Assembly: GCA_022539475.1 (NCBI GenBank)
Contig: VCMS01000218.1
Span: 61,377 to 125,376 of the forward strand
DNA from: Gracilaria domingensis
Lineage: Eukaryota; Rhodophyta; Florideophyceae; Gracilariales; Gracilariaceae
Reading direction: 5' to 3'
Length of the DNA: 64,000 nucleotides
A program made the translations under genes and the position numbers. Positions 50,576 through 59,900 of the stretch are shown here, piece after piece (within the stretch, counting starts at the first letter, position 1; the number at the start of each line of letters is the position of its first letter). Under the pieces are notes generated by a model. That model ran no database searches and had not been told where the DNA came from. It saw nothing but the letters and a program-made list of their open reading frames with translations.

Positions 50576-52060
50576 ATGATATCGAAACTTTCTGGAAGCA
50601 CACGTAACGTAGGACTTTCACGACTCCCCGAAGACCTCCTGCTGCGCATTCTACGCGCGCTGGTGAGGGAAGACGGCACGTACAACAGCGACAATCTACG
50701 CGACATGTGGAACGTGGCGACGACATGTCGAACACTGTACGCCATGACTTTGAAGATAATGCGCACCTTTTGCATGACGCGCTTGGAGATGGTTGAAGGC
50801 ATAACGCGCAATGCAGTGGTGGCTATGCCCGATGATGTCACACAGGGCGCTCTGTTCGCGCTGCGCATCAGCTACCAGCACTCGTTCTGTCGAGCACTCC
50901 GCGTTGTGCGACTTGGCGCCATGGAACGCCACCAACTGCAGACGGTTTTCAAACGGCTGCACCGGTGCTCTAAATGGTTGGAGATTGGCTTCGTGGATGC
51001 CGAAGGAGGAGTGAAATTGCCCAACGAATTGAAACGTCGTATCTCCAGACTATCGATCACGTCGCCGCGGTGGTACACGATAAGGGCGCTGCGTGAGGCG
51101 TTCTATGGGCCGAAGATACTGCAAATGTGTTGTGTGGACGACGACGCAGTGTTTGAGTTGGCCAACGCATGGGAGACGTTGACACGCATTGCCGGGATAA
51201 TTGACGTGACATGGACATGCGGCTTGACGCCTGGGCACAAGTATGATGGTATGTTTCACCTCCCAGTCAGCAGCGCGCAGCTTACGAGTATGGAGATTGA
51301 TTCGAGACGCCGCACCGTGCCGTTGGGCCCGCAATACGCGTCGAGCTTTCGCTCAAGGAACTACTGGGACCCTATAAATGTAGTTGGCTGGAAGGCGGTG
51401 CGGATGAAACATTGGCTACGAGGTCGAAGGTGTAGAAGTTCGTACTTGATACAAAAGTTTGAGCTGGAGCTAGATATGCTGGAGGAGGAAGGAATGCTGA
51501 CGGTGGTGGTGGAGTCTCTGACGCAAGCGAAGGAACTGTTGTTGGATGACGGCGCGCTGATGAAGGAATTTGCGCAAGAGGTGGTGGTGGGAGGCGACAG
51601 GCCTATTGACAGGCTGCAGGTCCTCGTGCCGTCGGTTTGTGATAGCGAGCGGTTAACGGCGATTACCGCGGCATGGCTTGCAGTAGAGGTGGCCGCAGCA
51701 AGCGACGTACGAGAGCTGGTAGTGAGCTCATTAGTGTTCAACGAGCTTGCGGATGTCCCTTTACCCGCGACTGTGAGAAGCGTGGGCGTAGTGGACCACT
51801 TCACGACCAGCACGTTCTTGCACGCGCTGCCAGCCTCCCTGGAGAGAATGGCAACCGATGCGGCGGCATCGAAAGTGCGCCGGTCGGTTTGGATGCAGTC
51901 GATGCGGCTTTGCGATGGCGGTGATGCAATCGGAATGGAGGTTTTGCTGAAGCGCGGGGACACGGCGTGTCGACGTGCAGAGACGAAGGGACTGTGTGCG
52001 ACGGGCGTGCGCGGTGTCATCGAGCAATGGTTGCTCAAGAGAACGCATGAGGACGTCTGA
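50576..52060 (+). CDS. F-box-like family copy, intact (50.6 kb)
   Basis: 494 residues from ATG 50576 (MISKLSGSTRNVGLSRLPED). The F-box is LSRLPEDLLLRILRALV and NLRDMWNVATTCRTLYAMTL. The LRR-like part is ALRVVRLGAMERHQLQTVFK, IGFVDAEGGVKLPNELKRRI and SITSPRWYTIRALREAFYGP. The C-terminal half has VTWTCGLTPGHKYDGMFHLP, LDMLEEEGMLTVVVESLTQA, RELVVSSLVFNELADVPLPA, and the tail GVRGVIEQWLLKRTHEDV. It is shorter than the others because the region between LDMLEEEG and LQVLVPS is reduced. The layout otherwise matches, and no intron is needed. Probable SCF substrate adaptor. Confidence 0.75.
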   Translation: MISKLSGSTRNVGLSRLPEDLLLRILRALVREDGTYNSDNLRDMWNVATTCRTLYAMTLKIMRTFCMTRLEMVEGITRNAVVAMPDDVTQGALFALRISYQHSFCRALRVVRLGAMERHQLQTVFKRLHRCSKWLEIGFVDAEGGVKLPNELKRRISRLSITSPRWYTIRALREAFYGPKILQMCCVDDDAVFELANAWETLTRIAGIIDVTWTCGLTPGHKYDGMFHLPVSSAQLTSMEIDSRRRTVPLGPQYASSFRSRNYWDPINVVGWKAVRMKHWLRGRRCRSSYLIQKFELELDMLEEEGMLTVVVESLTQAKELLLDDGALMKEFAQEVVVGGDRPIDRLQVLVPSVCDSERLTAITAAWLAVEVAAASDVRELVVSSLVFNELADVPLPATVRSVGVVDHFTTSTFLHALPASLERMATDAAASKVRRSVWMQSMRLCDGGDAIGMEVLLKRGDTACRRAETKGLCATGVRGVIEQWLLKRTHEDV

Positions 52061-52437
52061 GATTAGTATCGGAAGCTCAAACGCAATCACAGCATTCTAG
52101 TTATTTATTAACATGAAGAAGAGGGAGAATGTCTTTGGCTCTACCCTCCAGATCTTGGGTCACGAAATGAACTCCGAACCATAGCTTCTGATGGGCACCA
52201 CTTGAAGGGCGCTTTTAGAGGCTTTCGGCATGCTTCGTGAGTTGAATCTTGGAACAGCAGCCACACTTTGTAGAGTCTAGGCTGCGGCCGTTGCTGCCGA
52301 TGTTGCATTACTAAATGCCTGTGCAGCATCGAATCATGAAGATGTAGAAGATGTACATGCTGTTGCGGCAGCAATTGTTGCTGCTAAAGTTATGCCTGTT
52401 GCTTATTCTACAGTTGCAGACAACAACGGGCGTGAGC
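52061..52437. other. Spacer with a short Ala/Val-rich open stretch
   Basis: On the plus strand about 52280-52450 is open and Ala/Val-rich (AAVAADVALLNACAASNHED). It has no start and no known domain, and is too short to call. Confidence 0.3.
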
Positions 52438-53112
52438 TTATAGGGCTGGCAAGTTCAGCCTAATCGGCATGTGTTCCTCACTCTGAACACGCATTACGTC
52501 CGGGGGGCACGGGTGAAAAGTCCTGCGCAGCGCGGCGGTGGCAACTGTGACGGCGGATGCGGCTTCAGCTGCGGCTTCCGCTGCGGTTTTGGCGGCGGCT
52601 GCGGCTTCCGCGGCGGCTTCCGCTGCGGCTTCCGCTGCATCTTCCGCGGCGGCTTCCGCTGCGGTTCTGGCAGCGACTGCGGCTTTGGCCGCGGCTTTGG
52701 CCGCGGCCTCCGCTGCGACTTCCGCAGCGACAGCGCCTTCTTGAGCGCGGCCCGTTTGCTCTTGAGCGCGTTTGGGCTTCTCGATGCGGGTGAGAATCAT
52801 GGCTATCTTCTCGAGGTAGTCCTGCCGAGAGAAGGCGTCGCGAAAAACGCCGTCTTCGAAGCGGCGCGCTTGAACCATGAGACTTTCATCGAAATCGGGT
52901 TGACAAGCTTCTGCATGGGGTGGAGACAAACGGTTAGTATGAGTGGAACGAGAAGGGGGCTTGTAGGAGGTAGCCATTCTATCTCCACGCGACTTTGAAC
53001 GCAAGGGCTGAGACTGAGACGTACCGGTTAGCTTCTCTAGAACATGTTGACGGACCTTGATACGGTCCGCCTTTGTCAGCTCGAATTTCCATGTTGCCTG
53101 TGGTGGTTCCAT
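52438..53112 (-). CDS. Short KIX-domain protein (MED15-like) with Ala-rich tail
   Basis: 224 residues from ATG 53110-53112. The KIX fold is recognised in two blocks: WKFELTKADRIKVRQHVLEK at residues 8-27 (helix 1, as in Mediator subunit 15) and QARRFEDGVFRDAFSRQDYL then EKIAMILTRIE at about 81-111 (helices 2-3, compare ARRFEEKIYTAATSQSDYL in MED15). A 50-residue polar insert separates them. Residues about 126-195 are an Ala-rich helix-forming tract (AAEAAAKAAA-type repeats with Glu/Lys) encoded by imperfect GCN-rich repeats. The tail ends EHMPIRLNLPAL. MED15 proteins are usually much longer, so this is either a KIX-only protein or a truncated paralog. KIX domains bind activation domains; a role in transcription is inferred. 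Confidence 0.7.
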   Translation of the reverse strand: MEPPQATWKFELTKADRIKVRQHVLEKLTGTSQSQPLRSKSRGDRMATSYKPPSRSTHTNRLSPPHAEACQPDFDESLMVQARRFEDGVFRDAFSRQDYLEKIAMILTRIEKPKRAQEQTGRAQEGAVAAEVAAEAAAKAAAKAAVAARTAAEAAAEDAAEAAAEAAAEAAAAAKTAAEAAAEAASAVTVATAALRRTFHPCPPDVMRVQSEEHMPIRLNLPAL

Positions 53113-53564
53113 GGTAGTACGAAAGATGAATAGAAGCGCGACGCAATAAAACTGTGAAGGAACGAAGAAGCTCGCGGAGAGTTGCAGAAGAGAAGGAGGT
53201 CAACGAGAAGACTCAAGACACGAATGAGAAGAGAAACTGCGCGGGCTGCTACTCTTTGTACCTGTTAGCGTGCAATGACCAGTCTTATCATGATGATGAT
53301 GATCAGAGAACATTGGATCATCCGTGGTCCCCAATGACATTGTAGGCCACGTGACACCATATTCTCCTGAGGAACGATGAGCTCGTCTGACAGATCGCCT
53401 TGCATTGTCGCGGCGACGGAGCTTGCGTAATTTTGCATGGGCAGGTGACTCTTCCCGCCAGCTGTGGAGGTCTTGGATCGAAGTGTTTGCATCACCGCGC
53501 GTGTCAGTAGGAGGGCAGAGGGAAAATATGTGCCCAGTGATGAGCATGTCCTTGCGGGCACTTG
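53113..53564. other. Upstream region of the KIX gene
   Basis: Nothing beyond short frames is seen. A (GAT)n-like microsatellite lies near 53290-53305. Confidence 0.4.
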
Positions 53565-53690
53565 CCCGACGACATTCCGCCGGACGCAATAATGTTTTCG
53601 CGCCGAGGACGCGAGTCGCTACGCGAAGTGCGGCTGCGTTGCGCTATACACATGCGGCTTGAGGCTGCTTTGAAGCTACCGCGGCTGTTT
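53565..53690 (+). pseudogene. Possible F-box-like family LRR fragment
   Basis: PDAIMFSRRGRESLREVRLR followed by CAIHMRLEAALKL resembles the family segment PDDVIQ...LRG...ALRVVRL.AM...LQAALNRL. It is short and lone; similarity is by eye only. Confidence 0.35.
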
Positions 53691-53810
53691 TTTGCGCTCA
53701 GGCCCATCTTTCTAGTGCAATAACCAGATATTGGGCATGGACTTGTATCTAGAATATTGCCTGTGGTCCTGCCCGACGAAGCCTAGAAAGGGACCCGATA
53801 GAACACTGAC

Positions 53811-54130
53811 TCGATGAAGGCTACTTTAAAGAGGATGCAGCAGATGGAGGGCGCGTCAGGCATGGACGAGATTGGGCTGAACGACCTCAACTCGCTGTTC
53901 GAGACAATTCCGCGCGGGTAGCGCCATGAAAGCATTTTGCGGACCCGATGAAAGACCAACAGGCAACGCTAAGGAGTATAAGGGTACCAAAGGTAGCCCT
54001 CCTACCTCTCTCACAAACCTTACCAGTTTTTACGGACCAAACATTCAGGACATGGAACTTAAGACGTCATTCTCGCTCAGCTTTCCAGAGCCCTTCAAGA
54101 CTTCAAAGGTCAATCGTGAGCGTAACGGCA
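53811..54130 (+). pseudogene. Get3-like fragment, degraded duplicate
   Basis: ACTCGATGAAGGCTACTTTA through a stretch encoding LNDLNSLFETIP duplicates 60577-60685 of the Get3-like gene with substitutions. The following 100 nt (ending ACATTCAGGACATGGAAC) also correspond. The ATPase P-loop part is absent. This is the left copy of the segmental duplication. Confidence 0.8.
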
Positions 54131-54184
54131 GGTTCTCTCTATGTGTTCCTGTAACCGTGCTACAAATAGATATAATCGCGTCAT

Positions 54185-54880
54185 CATGGACATATCGGCA
54201 GTTTTGAGTGGCATTGAGTGGTTTTCTGGTCTGCCATACTCCTAGAAGAATGATTGCGATATGTGAGCTCAAAAGAACCAGCGGCAGGCTGCAGGTTTGG
54301 TGTTGACAGAAACATGGTTGAATATCTTGATTCAAGGCCGTATGAAAGCTATGGCTTAAACAATCTATATCGGGAGCCCTTGGTGAAGCAGCGTAAACGC
54401 GAAGTGTTTTCAACTCAGTAATGAAGTGCAAAAGCTGGCCATAAAGAAGAGAGGCAGAGAGACGAAGACGTGAGCGTAGAGTCAAGCTATAGCTTTTCTT
54501 TGTAGTGGGTTGGGGTGGCGTTTGGGGAGTTCGTGTAAAGGAAATCACCGTTGCTGGGAGAGCAGCAGAGAGCGAGGCTGTTTGCGCGTGTATTCATGGG
54601 CAGATAATCTACCCTGGGATTCATCGGTGATCTGATTTGCACACGAAGGAAGTAGTACTAAAAAAGTAACATTGAGAGTCACTCTCAGAAGTTCAAAATT
54701 CAGTTCTTCCCAAAACTGCTGTATCCGGGCAGCAGTAACAAGTCTAAACGAAGAGCTGCATAGCTGCAACATCTTTGTGTTGAACTCTATAGCTATAGTG
54801 AAATGTCGGAATGGCTGGATGTCGTTTCCGTGCGCCCATATAATGCATTGCTTCAGTTTCAAGCTGCATCCAGTCTTGAT
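54185..54880. repeat. Segmental duplication, left copy (pair with 61525-62280)
   Basis: From CATGGACATATCGGCAGTT onward about 690 nt match 61529-62280 with many substitutions and small indels. On the minus strand both copies hold related open stretches (for example SLLYGQLLHFITELKTLRVY against SLLYGQLLHFIAELKTLCVY, and LQLCSSSFRLV against LQLCSSSFRLA). I do not recognise the protein. It may be an old gene or repeat family. Confidence 0.8.
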
Positions 54881-55432
54881 GCACTGGGTACCAGGGGTAG
54901 TTCTGTTTCAAACCCGAGAGATCATCGTATCATGATGATACGTCATACGTAGCTTGGAAACACTTTGTGCTGCGCGACTTGAGCAGATCTAAAGAAAAAT
55001 TATACAATTGCTTCACATTTCCCACTGAACGCATGTGTTTCTCGTTGACGAATAGAAGAACACAAATTCCTCGATACCGCTGATTTCCGAACCTGTGGGT
55101 CAGTTTGATAGTGCGTATCCTGCTGGACGCTAAATCGCTCATCACAAGAGTCTTGTCACATGCACTGAGAATGAAGCGAACGGGTACACTGAAGCCCTTT
55201 ACATACATCAAAGTATGCTTTACAAAGCGAGCCGTTCCGACGTTATCCGTCTGTAGTACAGTCTGTACTACAGACTGCATATAACAACACTCAGCATTCC
55301 TGGAAACGTTCTAGATTATTGTCATTTGATATATGTTCGCCACCTGCACGAATGCAGTTTCACACATACTTGTGAGTTGTTTGGTGACATCTCCCAAATG
55401 AATTGCTTCTTTCAAAACAACAATTTGTTTTG
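54881..55432. other. Spacer; no gene recognised
   Basis: A minus-strand frame of 116 codons (54930-55280) has no known domain. A small hairpin GTCTGTAGTACAG/CTGTACTACAGAC lies at 55247-55273. Confidence 0.4.
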
Positions 55433-58400
55433 TTATGGATCATGAAACTTGCAGATAATCACTCCTCCGTCGCTCATCGCGTACACCGTAGTTTTCGCGC
55501 TCCAGTAGGACGTCCAGACGTCCACATCACTGGGCATCTCCGCTATTGTGAACATATCGTTACCACGCAAAACTGTTACTTTCGAACCTTTCAATTTCCA
55601 AGAAACGCCTTCCTTCGCTGTGTTTACCGCTTCTTTCGAAGCGGGGTCAGACCAAGGGCTTGTCCACGTCAAAGTGGTACCATCAGAAAGCACGGCACTA
55701 ATGGCACTCGCGTCATCAGATTCCAAGTTAAAGAATATGCGTTCAGGTATACCTGCCACATTCCAAACATGAATGGCCTCGGATGTACTTTGTCCTATAT
55801 TCCACACCCGCACACTGTCGTCAAACGAACCGGAAGCCACCAGCGTGCCATCGCTACTGAACGCGACGCACCGAACCGAATCTGTGTGCCCAGTGAACGA
55901 GTGCAGCTGCGTGCCATCGCACACGCGCCACACTCGCACGCTGTCGTCATCCGAACCGGAAGCCACCAGCGTGCCATCGCCACTGAACGCGACGCACCGA
56001 ACCGAATCTGTGTGCCCAGTGAACGAATGGAGCTGCGTGCCGTCGCACACGCGCCACACCCGCACGCTTTCGTCATCCGAACCAGAAGCCACCAGCGTGC
56101 CATCGCCGCTGAACGCCACGCAGTTGACCGAACGTGTGTGCCCAGTGAACGAGTGCAGCTGCGTGCCATCGCCCACGCGCCACACCCGCACGCCTTTGTC
56201 ACCCGAACCGGAAGCCACCAGCGTGCCATCGCTACTGAACGCGACGCACCAAACCCGATGTGTGTGCCCAGTGAACGAGTGCAGCTGCTTGCCATCGCAC
56301 ACGCGCCACACTCGCACGCTTTCGTCTTCCGAACCGGAAGCCAGCAGCGTGCCATCGCCACTGAACGCGACGCACCAAACCGAATTTGTGTGCCCAGTGA
56401 GTGGCACGTGCGACAACCGATTGTCATTGCACACAAATGTTACTTCCAAACTGCCATCTTCGAATCCAAGCACAAACGTTTCCGCGGAGTGAATAGCCCA
56501 TGCGCTCGCTTCTTGAAACCGTGCTTGGCTCTGAGTGCCATTCAAGTCTATTTCGTTCAACCCTTTCCCCTGTTGGTAAACCTGCACTTTTGTAGTGCTG
56601 CTTCCTTCACTGGCCACACAAATCGCGAACTTACCATCGTAACTGAGCTCCGGGTAGGATGGAACCTCGTGAGGTCCATTCTCCGCTACTTGTTGCTCTG
56701 GGTCATAAAACGTTAAGGTATCTGCTTTGCGATTCCATAGTGCCACAGTTGACAAGTCTTTGGAGATCCACATCGGAAGTCCATATTCACTTACATCCCA
56801 ACGTGCCTCCTCCCTTTCATCCTGTGGAGCCAGAAACGGCTGTACGGTTGAAGCCACGCACCCCTCTCAAAAGTTTCTATGCTTTCTAGAAACATGCATA
56901 TGCTTCTACCCTCTTTCTTTTCCAGACGTCCAAACATATGAAACCCAAGTGAGTACCGGTGCTTGCTTATGCTCGGCCAACAACTCTGCAGTGCCCTTTG
57001 CAACGCTTTCACTTCTTCCTCCACTTCGATTCCAGCCTCAATGACCCGCCCAAAGTTTACTGCCACACCAATCCATCCCCTCCTGTCTTCTAGCCATCGC
57101 ATCATGAATCTCGCGTCGCATAGCAACCCCCATAATTCCTTTTCGCGCCTTGCTTCTACAAGGTGGTGTCCCAAGTTTTCTATCATGTACTCCTCCTCAT
57201 GTCCAAGCTCCCACCATGGACGATACCAGTTGTCTCCGAACCGATTCATTTCTGTACTCTGCCCAAGAAAGGACTCCAGAACTTCTTCATGATACTTTGC
57301 TATGCCCTTTTCTTTGTCATCAACGTTCTCTCGACATAGATCAATGATTTTGTCATGCGCTCGAATGAATTTACCCGCCCTCTTCTCGCGAATCACCTCC
57401 ACTAAACACATCTCTTTCATGCGCTTAACCAGCCGCAACGTGTCCTTCTTCTCGAGCCCCCATAATCGTTGCAACACGCCTATTGGCATCCGCTTCTGCT
57501 TTTGCATTATACACAATCTCTTGAATTTGTCTTTAACTGACCAGCTGCAACCTTCTTGAAGACAATCTTTCTCCAGTCTTTGTTCCACAAGGTTCAGACT
57601 TCCAGACACTATACGTTGTAGGCTCCGATCATAATCTCCAATGCTTTCGCGAGTTAGATCACCTTCGTTTACTATATCCTGCACCCACTCACCAATGACT
57701 TCAGATGCTTCCTCCACATCGAAACAGTCCTCAACTTCCTCTCTCAACATCGCACCAGCTATTGAAAGACACAACACCCATCCCCCGCATTCCTCCAGAA
57801 CCTTCTCCAACGCACGTCTACATTCCTCACTCTCCTTCTCCCACTCCAGTACATCTGCTTTCTTTTCGCTCCCCAAGTATGATAGAAGCACCTCCCTAGA
57901 AACATTTCCAGTCGTCGGCAAATACATGAATGATACAGCGTCGTCACATATATCTCCGATCTTTTTGTCACGGCTTGAGACCACAACAGTACACTTGCTT
58001 CCACAACTCAGATAATCTTGCAACCACGAAAGCACATCCTTGTTCTTATCCCACACATCATCGATAACAAGCAAGACCTTCTTTGACTCAAACAAGTGAC
58101 ATAGCTTTCTAAGCGCAACTCTCACACTCAAATTGTTCTCATTGCCCATTCCTTCTTCCAGTTGTGTGCCTCCGCAGTTTAACGCACATATTCTAATCTG
58201 GTCTAGTAAACCAGCATCATCGAGGTCCTCCCCAAACGAAAACCAATGCACTCCGTCTTCAAAATGTTCCTCAACTCGAGAATCTGTGCAAAGCCACTTC
58301 AGTGCCACAGTCTTGCCCATGCCGCCTGGTCCGTGCGCACAGTACATTGGAATCCTATCACTAACAGTTGATGAGAGCACAAGGTGCCTCAGCTTTGCTT

Positions 58401-58884
58401 CACGTACCATCTCTCCATTTCCATTCGTTTTGTCGCAGTGGACATAAGGGTTCTCCGGTAGGTGTGGCTTGTAGTGATAGACGATAAACGAATCCGCATA
58501 TTGGTTCAAACTGGCCATAGTGCGATCGACTTGTTGCTGAACTTTTTCAATGATGTTGCGGGCTTGCACAAGATTCTCATTGTCCCTTACGACATGTGTG
58601 TCCAGCACACCTTTTCTGTTTTCAGGTAGCACCTTATCTAGCTCTTTTTTCGCCTTTGACAGATCTTGGGTCCATTTAAGGACTTTGTCCTGCAATCCCT
58701 TTTGCTCAAGCAAAGGACGAAATCGATCGATGTCCTTACATAGCCCATCTCTGTGTCTATCAAGCCCGTCCAAGTCTTGCGGTATTCGTTTACCACGTCG
58801 AACTCTTTGTCCAAACTTGACCCCTTCTTGTACAACAAACGACGCAGTTGATGCCGTAGCCGAGGTTATCTCCGCTCCACCCAT
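55433..58884 (-). CDS. NLR-type STAND receptor: helical N-terminus, NB-ARC ATPase, WD40 repeats
   Basis: The start is ATG 58882-58884 (MGGAEITSATASTASFVVQE). The longer frame upstream has no ATG. The N-terminal 170 residues are helical with coiled-coil character (GLCKDIDRFRPLLEQKGLQD, NIIEKVQQQVDRTMASLNQY). NB-ARC follows: P-loop CAHGPGGMGKTVALKWL, Walker B KKVLLVIDDVWD, a TVVVSSRDKKI sensor, GGWVLCLSIAGAML (the GxP-like region), then a winged-helix-like part. The frame then changes between about 56.79 and 56.93 kb. A frame without its own ATG continues to 55433 with five WD40 repeats of 42 residues at 56395-55802 (GHTDSVRCVAFSGDGTLVAS type), then a degenerate WD tail. A short intron probably joins the halves, for example GTAGAA..GAG (44 nt) from about 56919, but I cannot fix it. 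Such proteins oligomerise on ligand binding and trigger defence or cell death in fungi and animals. Confidence 0.8.
55802..56395 (-). repeat. Five near-identical 126-nt WD40 units
   Basis: Consecutive 42-residue units share almost all positions at DNA level. They differ mainly at the GHT-xx-V-x site (NSVW, HRVW, RSVN, DSVR, DSVR) and at the acidic turn after ASGS (EDES, GDKG, DDES, DDDS, FDDS). High internal conservation suggests concerted exchange or recent amplification. Confidence 0.9.
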
Positions 58885-59694
58885 TGTCGCCAGCGGCCGT
58901 TGTGCTTGCCGTCCTCGAAGATTTCGGTGTACAAACAGGTTGATTTTACTACTGCTGGCCGGTACCAAGAGCAGTGGCAAGCGAGCTGGTGCAGAATATG
59001 GGGGCTTCGTTGAAAGTGACAGAATCAGGGGTTGCAGGTGGTCGAACGTGGTTCATGAGGCAGCTCGTAAGCTCTCGAGTCGAACAAATCGCTTTTAGGG
59101 ACATTGGACATGGTGCGATTGCAGCCTTTGGACAAAGTTTGCATGAAGTACCGGAGGCTTCACAATTGGATTGTCGTACAATACCGCACCTTGGTGGTCG
59201 CCCTGGAGCGAACCGTTCTGCAGTAATAAGTTAAACTGCATTGGCCGTCCATGACCGACGCCTATCGCTGGAGTTCAGCGGCTGGACACTGCAGTACGCG
59301 GCGTGTCCACTTACGAAGGTAGTACAACGTGGTTTCAAATGTTTCGTTCGTTTGTACAAAAAGCTGTGGTGCGCGCAATGATTTCTCGCGAAACAAATGT
59401 GACTGTGGCGGATTGAAGTATTCCGCAAGGAATGAGCGAGGTCGACTGCGGGTGAGCGCTGGCGGGAGCAAAAAGCTTCTACCAAGGTACAGTAGCATTG
59501 AACAAGGGCCATACCCTCTCTCAGCTCTGGAGCAGGCTCGGCCGCATCTCACGAGATGGGAAGATTTGAACCTTCAAAGTTTGGAGGTTTGTGTGAAAGT
59601 TGAAAATCGAGTTTTGCGCAACTTTGGCGTGAAAAGTTCGCACTGAAAACGGATGCGCCAGATCTCATCGCATGCGCGCGCCATGCGCGCGTAG
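58885..59694. other. Upstream region of the NLR gene; no gene recognised
   Basis: No TATA box is clear near 58.9-59.0 kb. A plus frame 59329-59646 has no known domain and I do not call it. Confidence 0.4.
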
Positions 59695-59702
59695 CGTTGG
59701 TA

Positions 59703-59843
59703 GTACCAACTTGGTACTACCAAGTACGAGATTTGGCCTTCTGTCGTACCAACTTGGTACTACCAAGTACGAGATTTGGCCTTCTGTCGTACCAACTTGG
59801 TACGACAGAAGGTCGCCAAGTTGGTACGACAGAAGGCCACATC
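59703..59843 (+). repeat. Tandem 43-bp repeats centred on the palindrome GTACCAACTTGGTAC
   Basis: The palindrome occurs at 59703-59717, 59746-59760 and 59789-59803. Copies one and two belong to an exact 43-bp tandem unit. The third sits at the centre of a longer inverted repeat (CCTTCTGTC / GACAGAAGG), which continues with another half-site to about 59836. The array ends about 58 nt before the ATG of the Get3-like gene, so it occupies the promoter. Confidence 0.9.
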
Positions 59844-59900
59844 TCGCGCCGCAATTCCGCCGTCGCGCCGCACCGCCACCGCCCACCGCCCACCGCCACG

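Noticed and set aside
55403-56716. 437-codon plus-strand frame opposite the WD40 repeats
   Set aside because: Its apparent repeats (RTGSHQRAIATERDAPNRIC type) are the reverse complement of the WD40 units.
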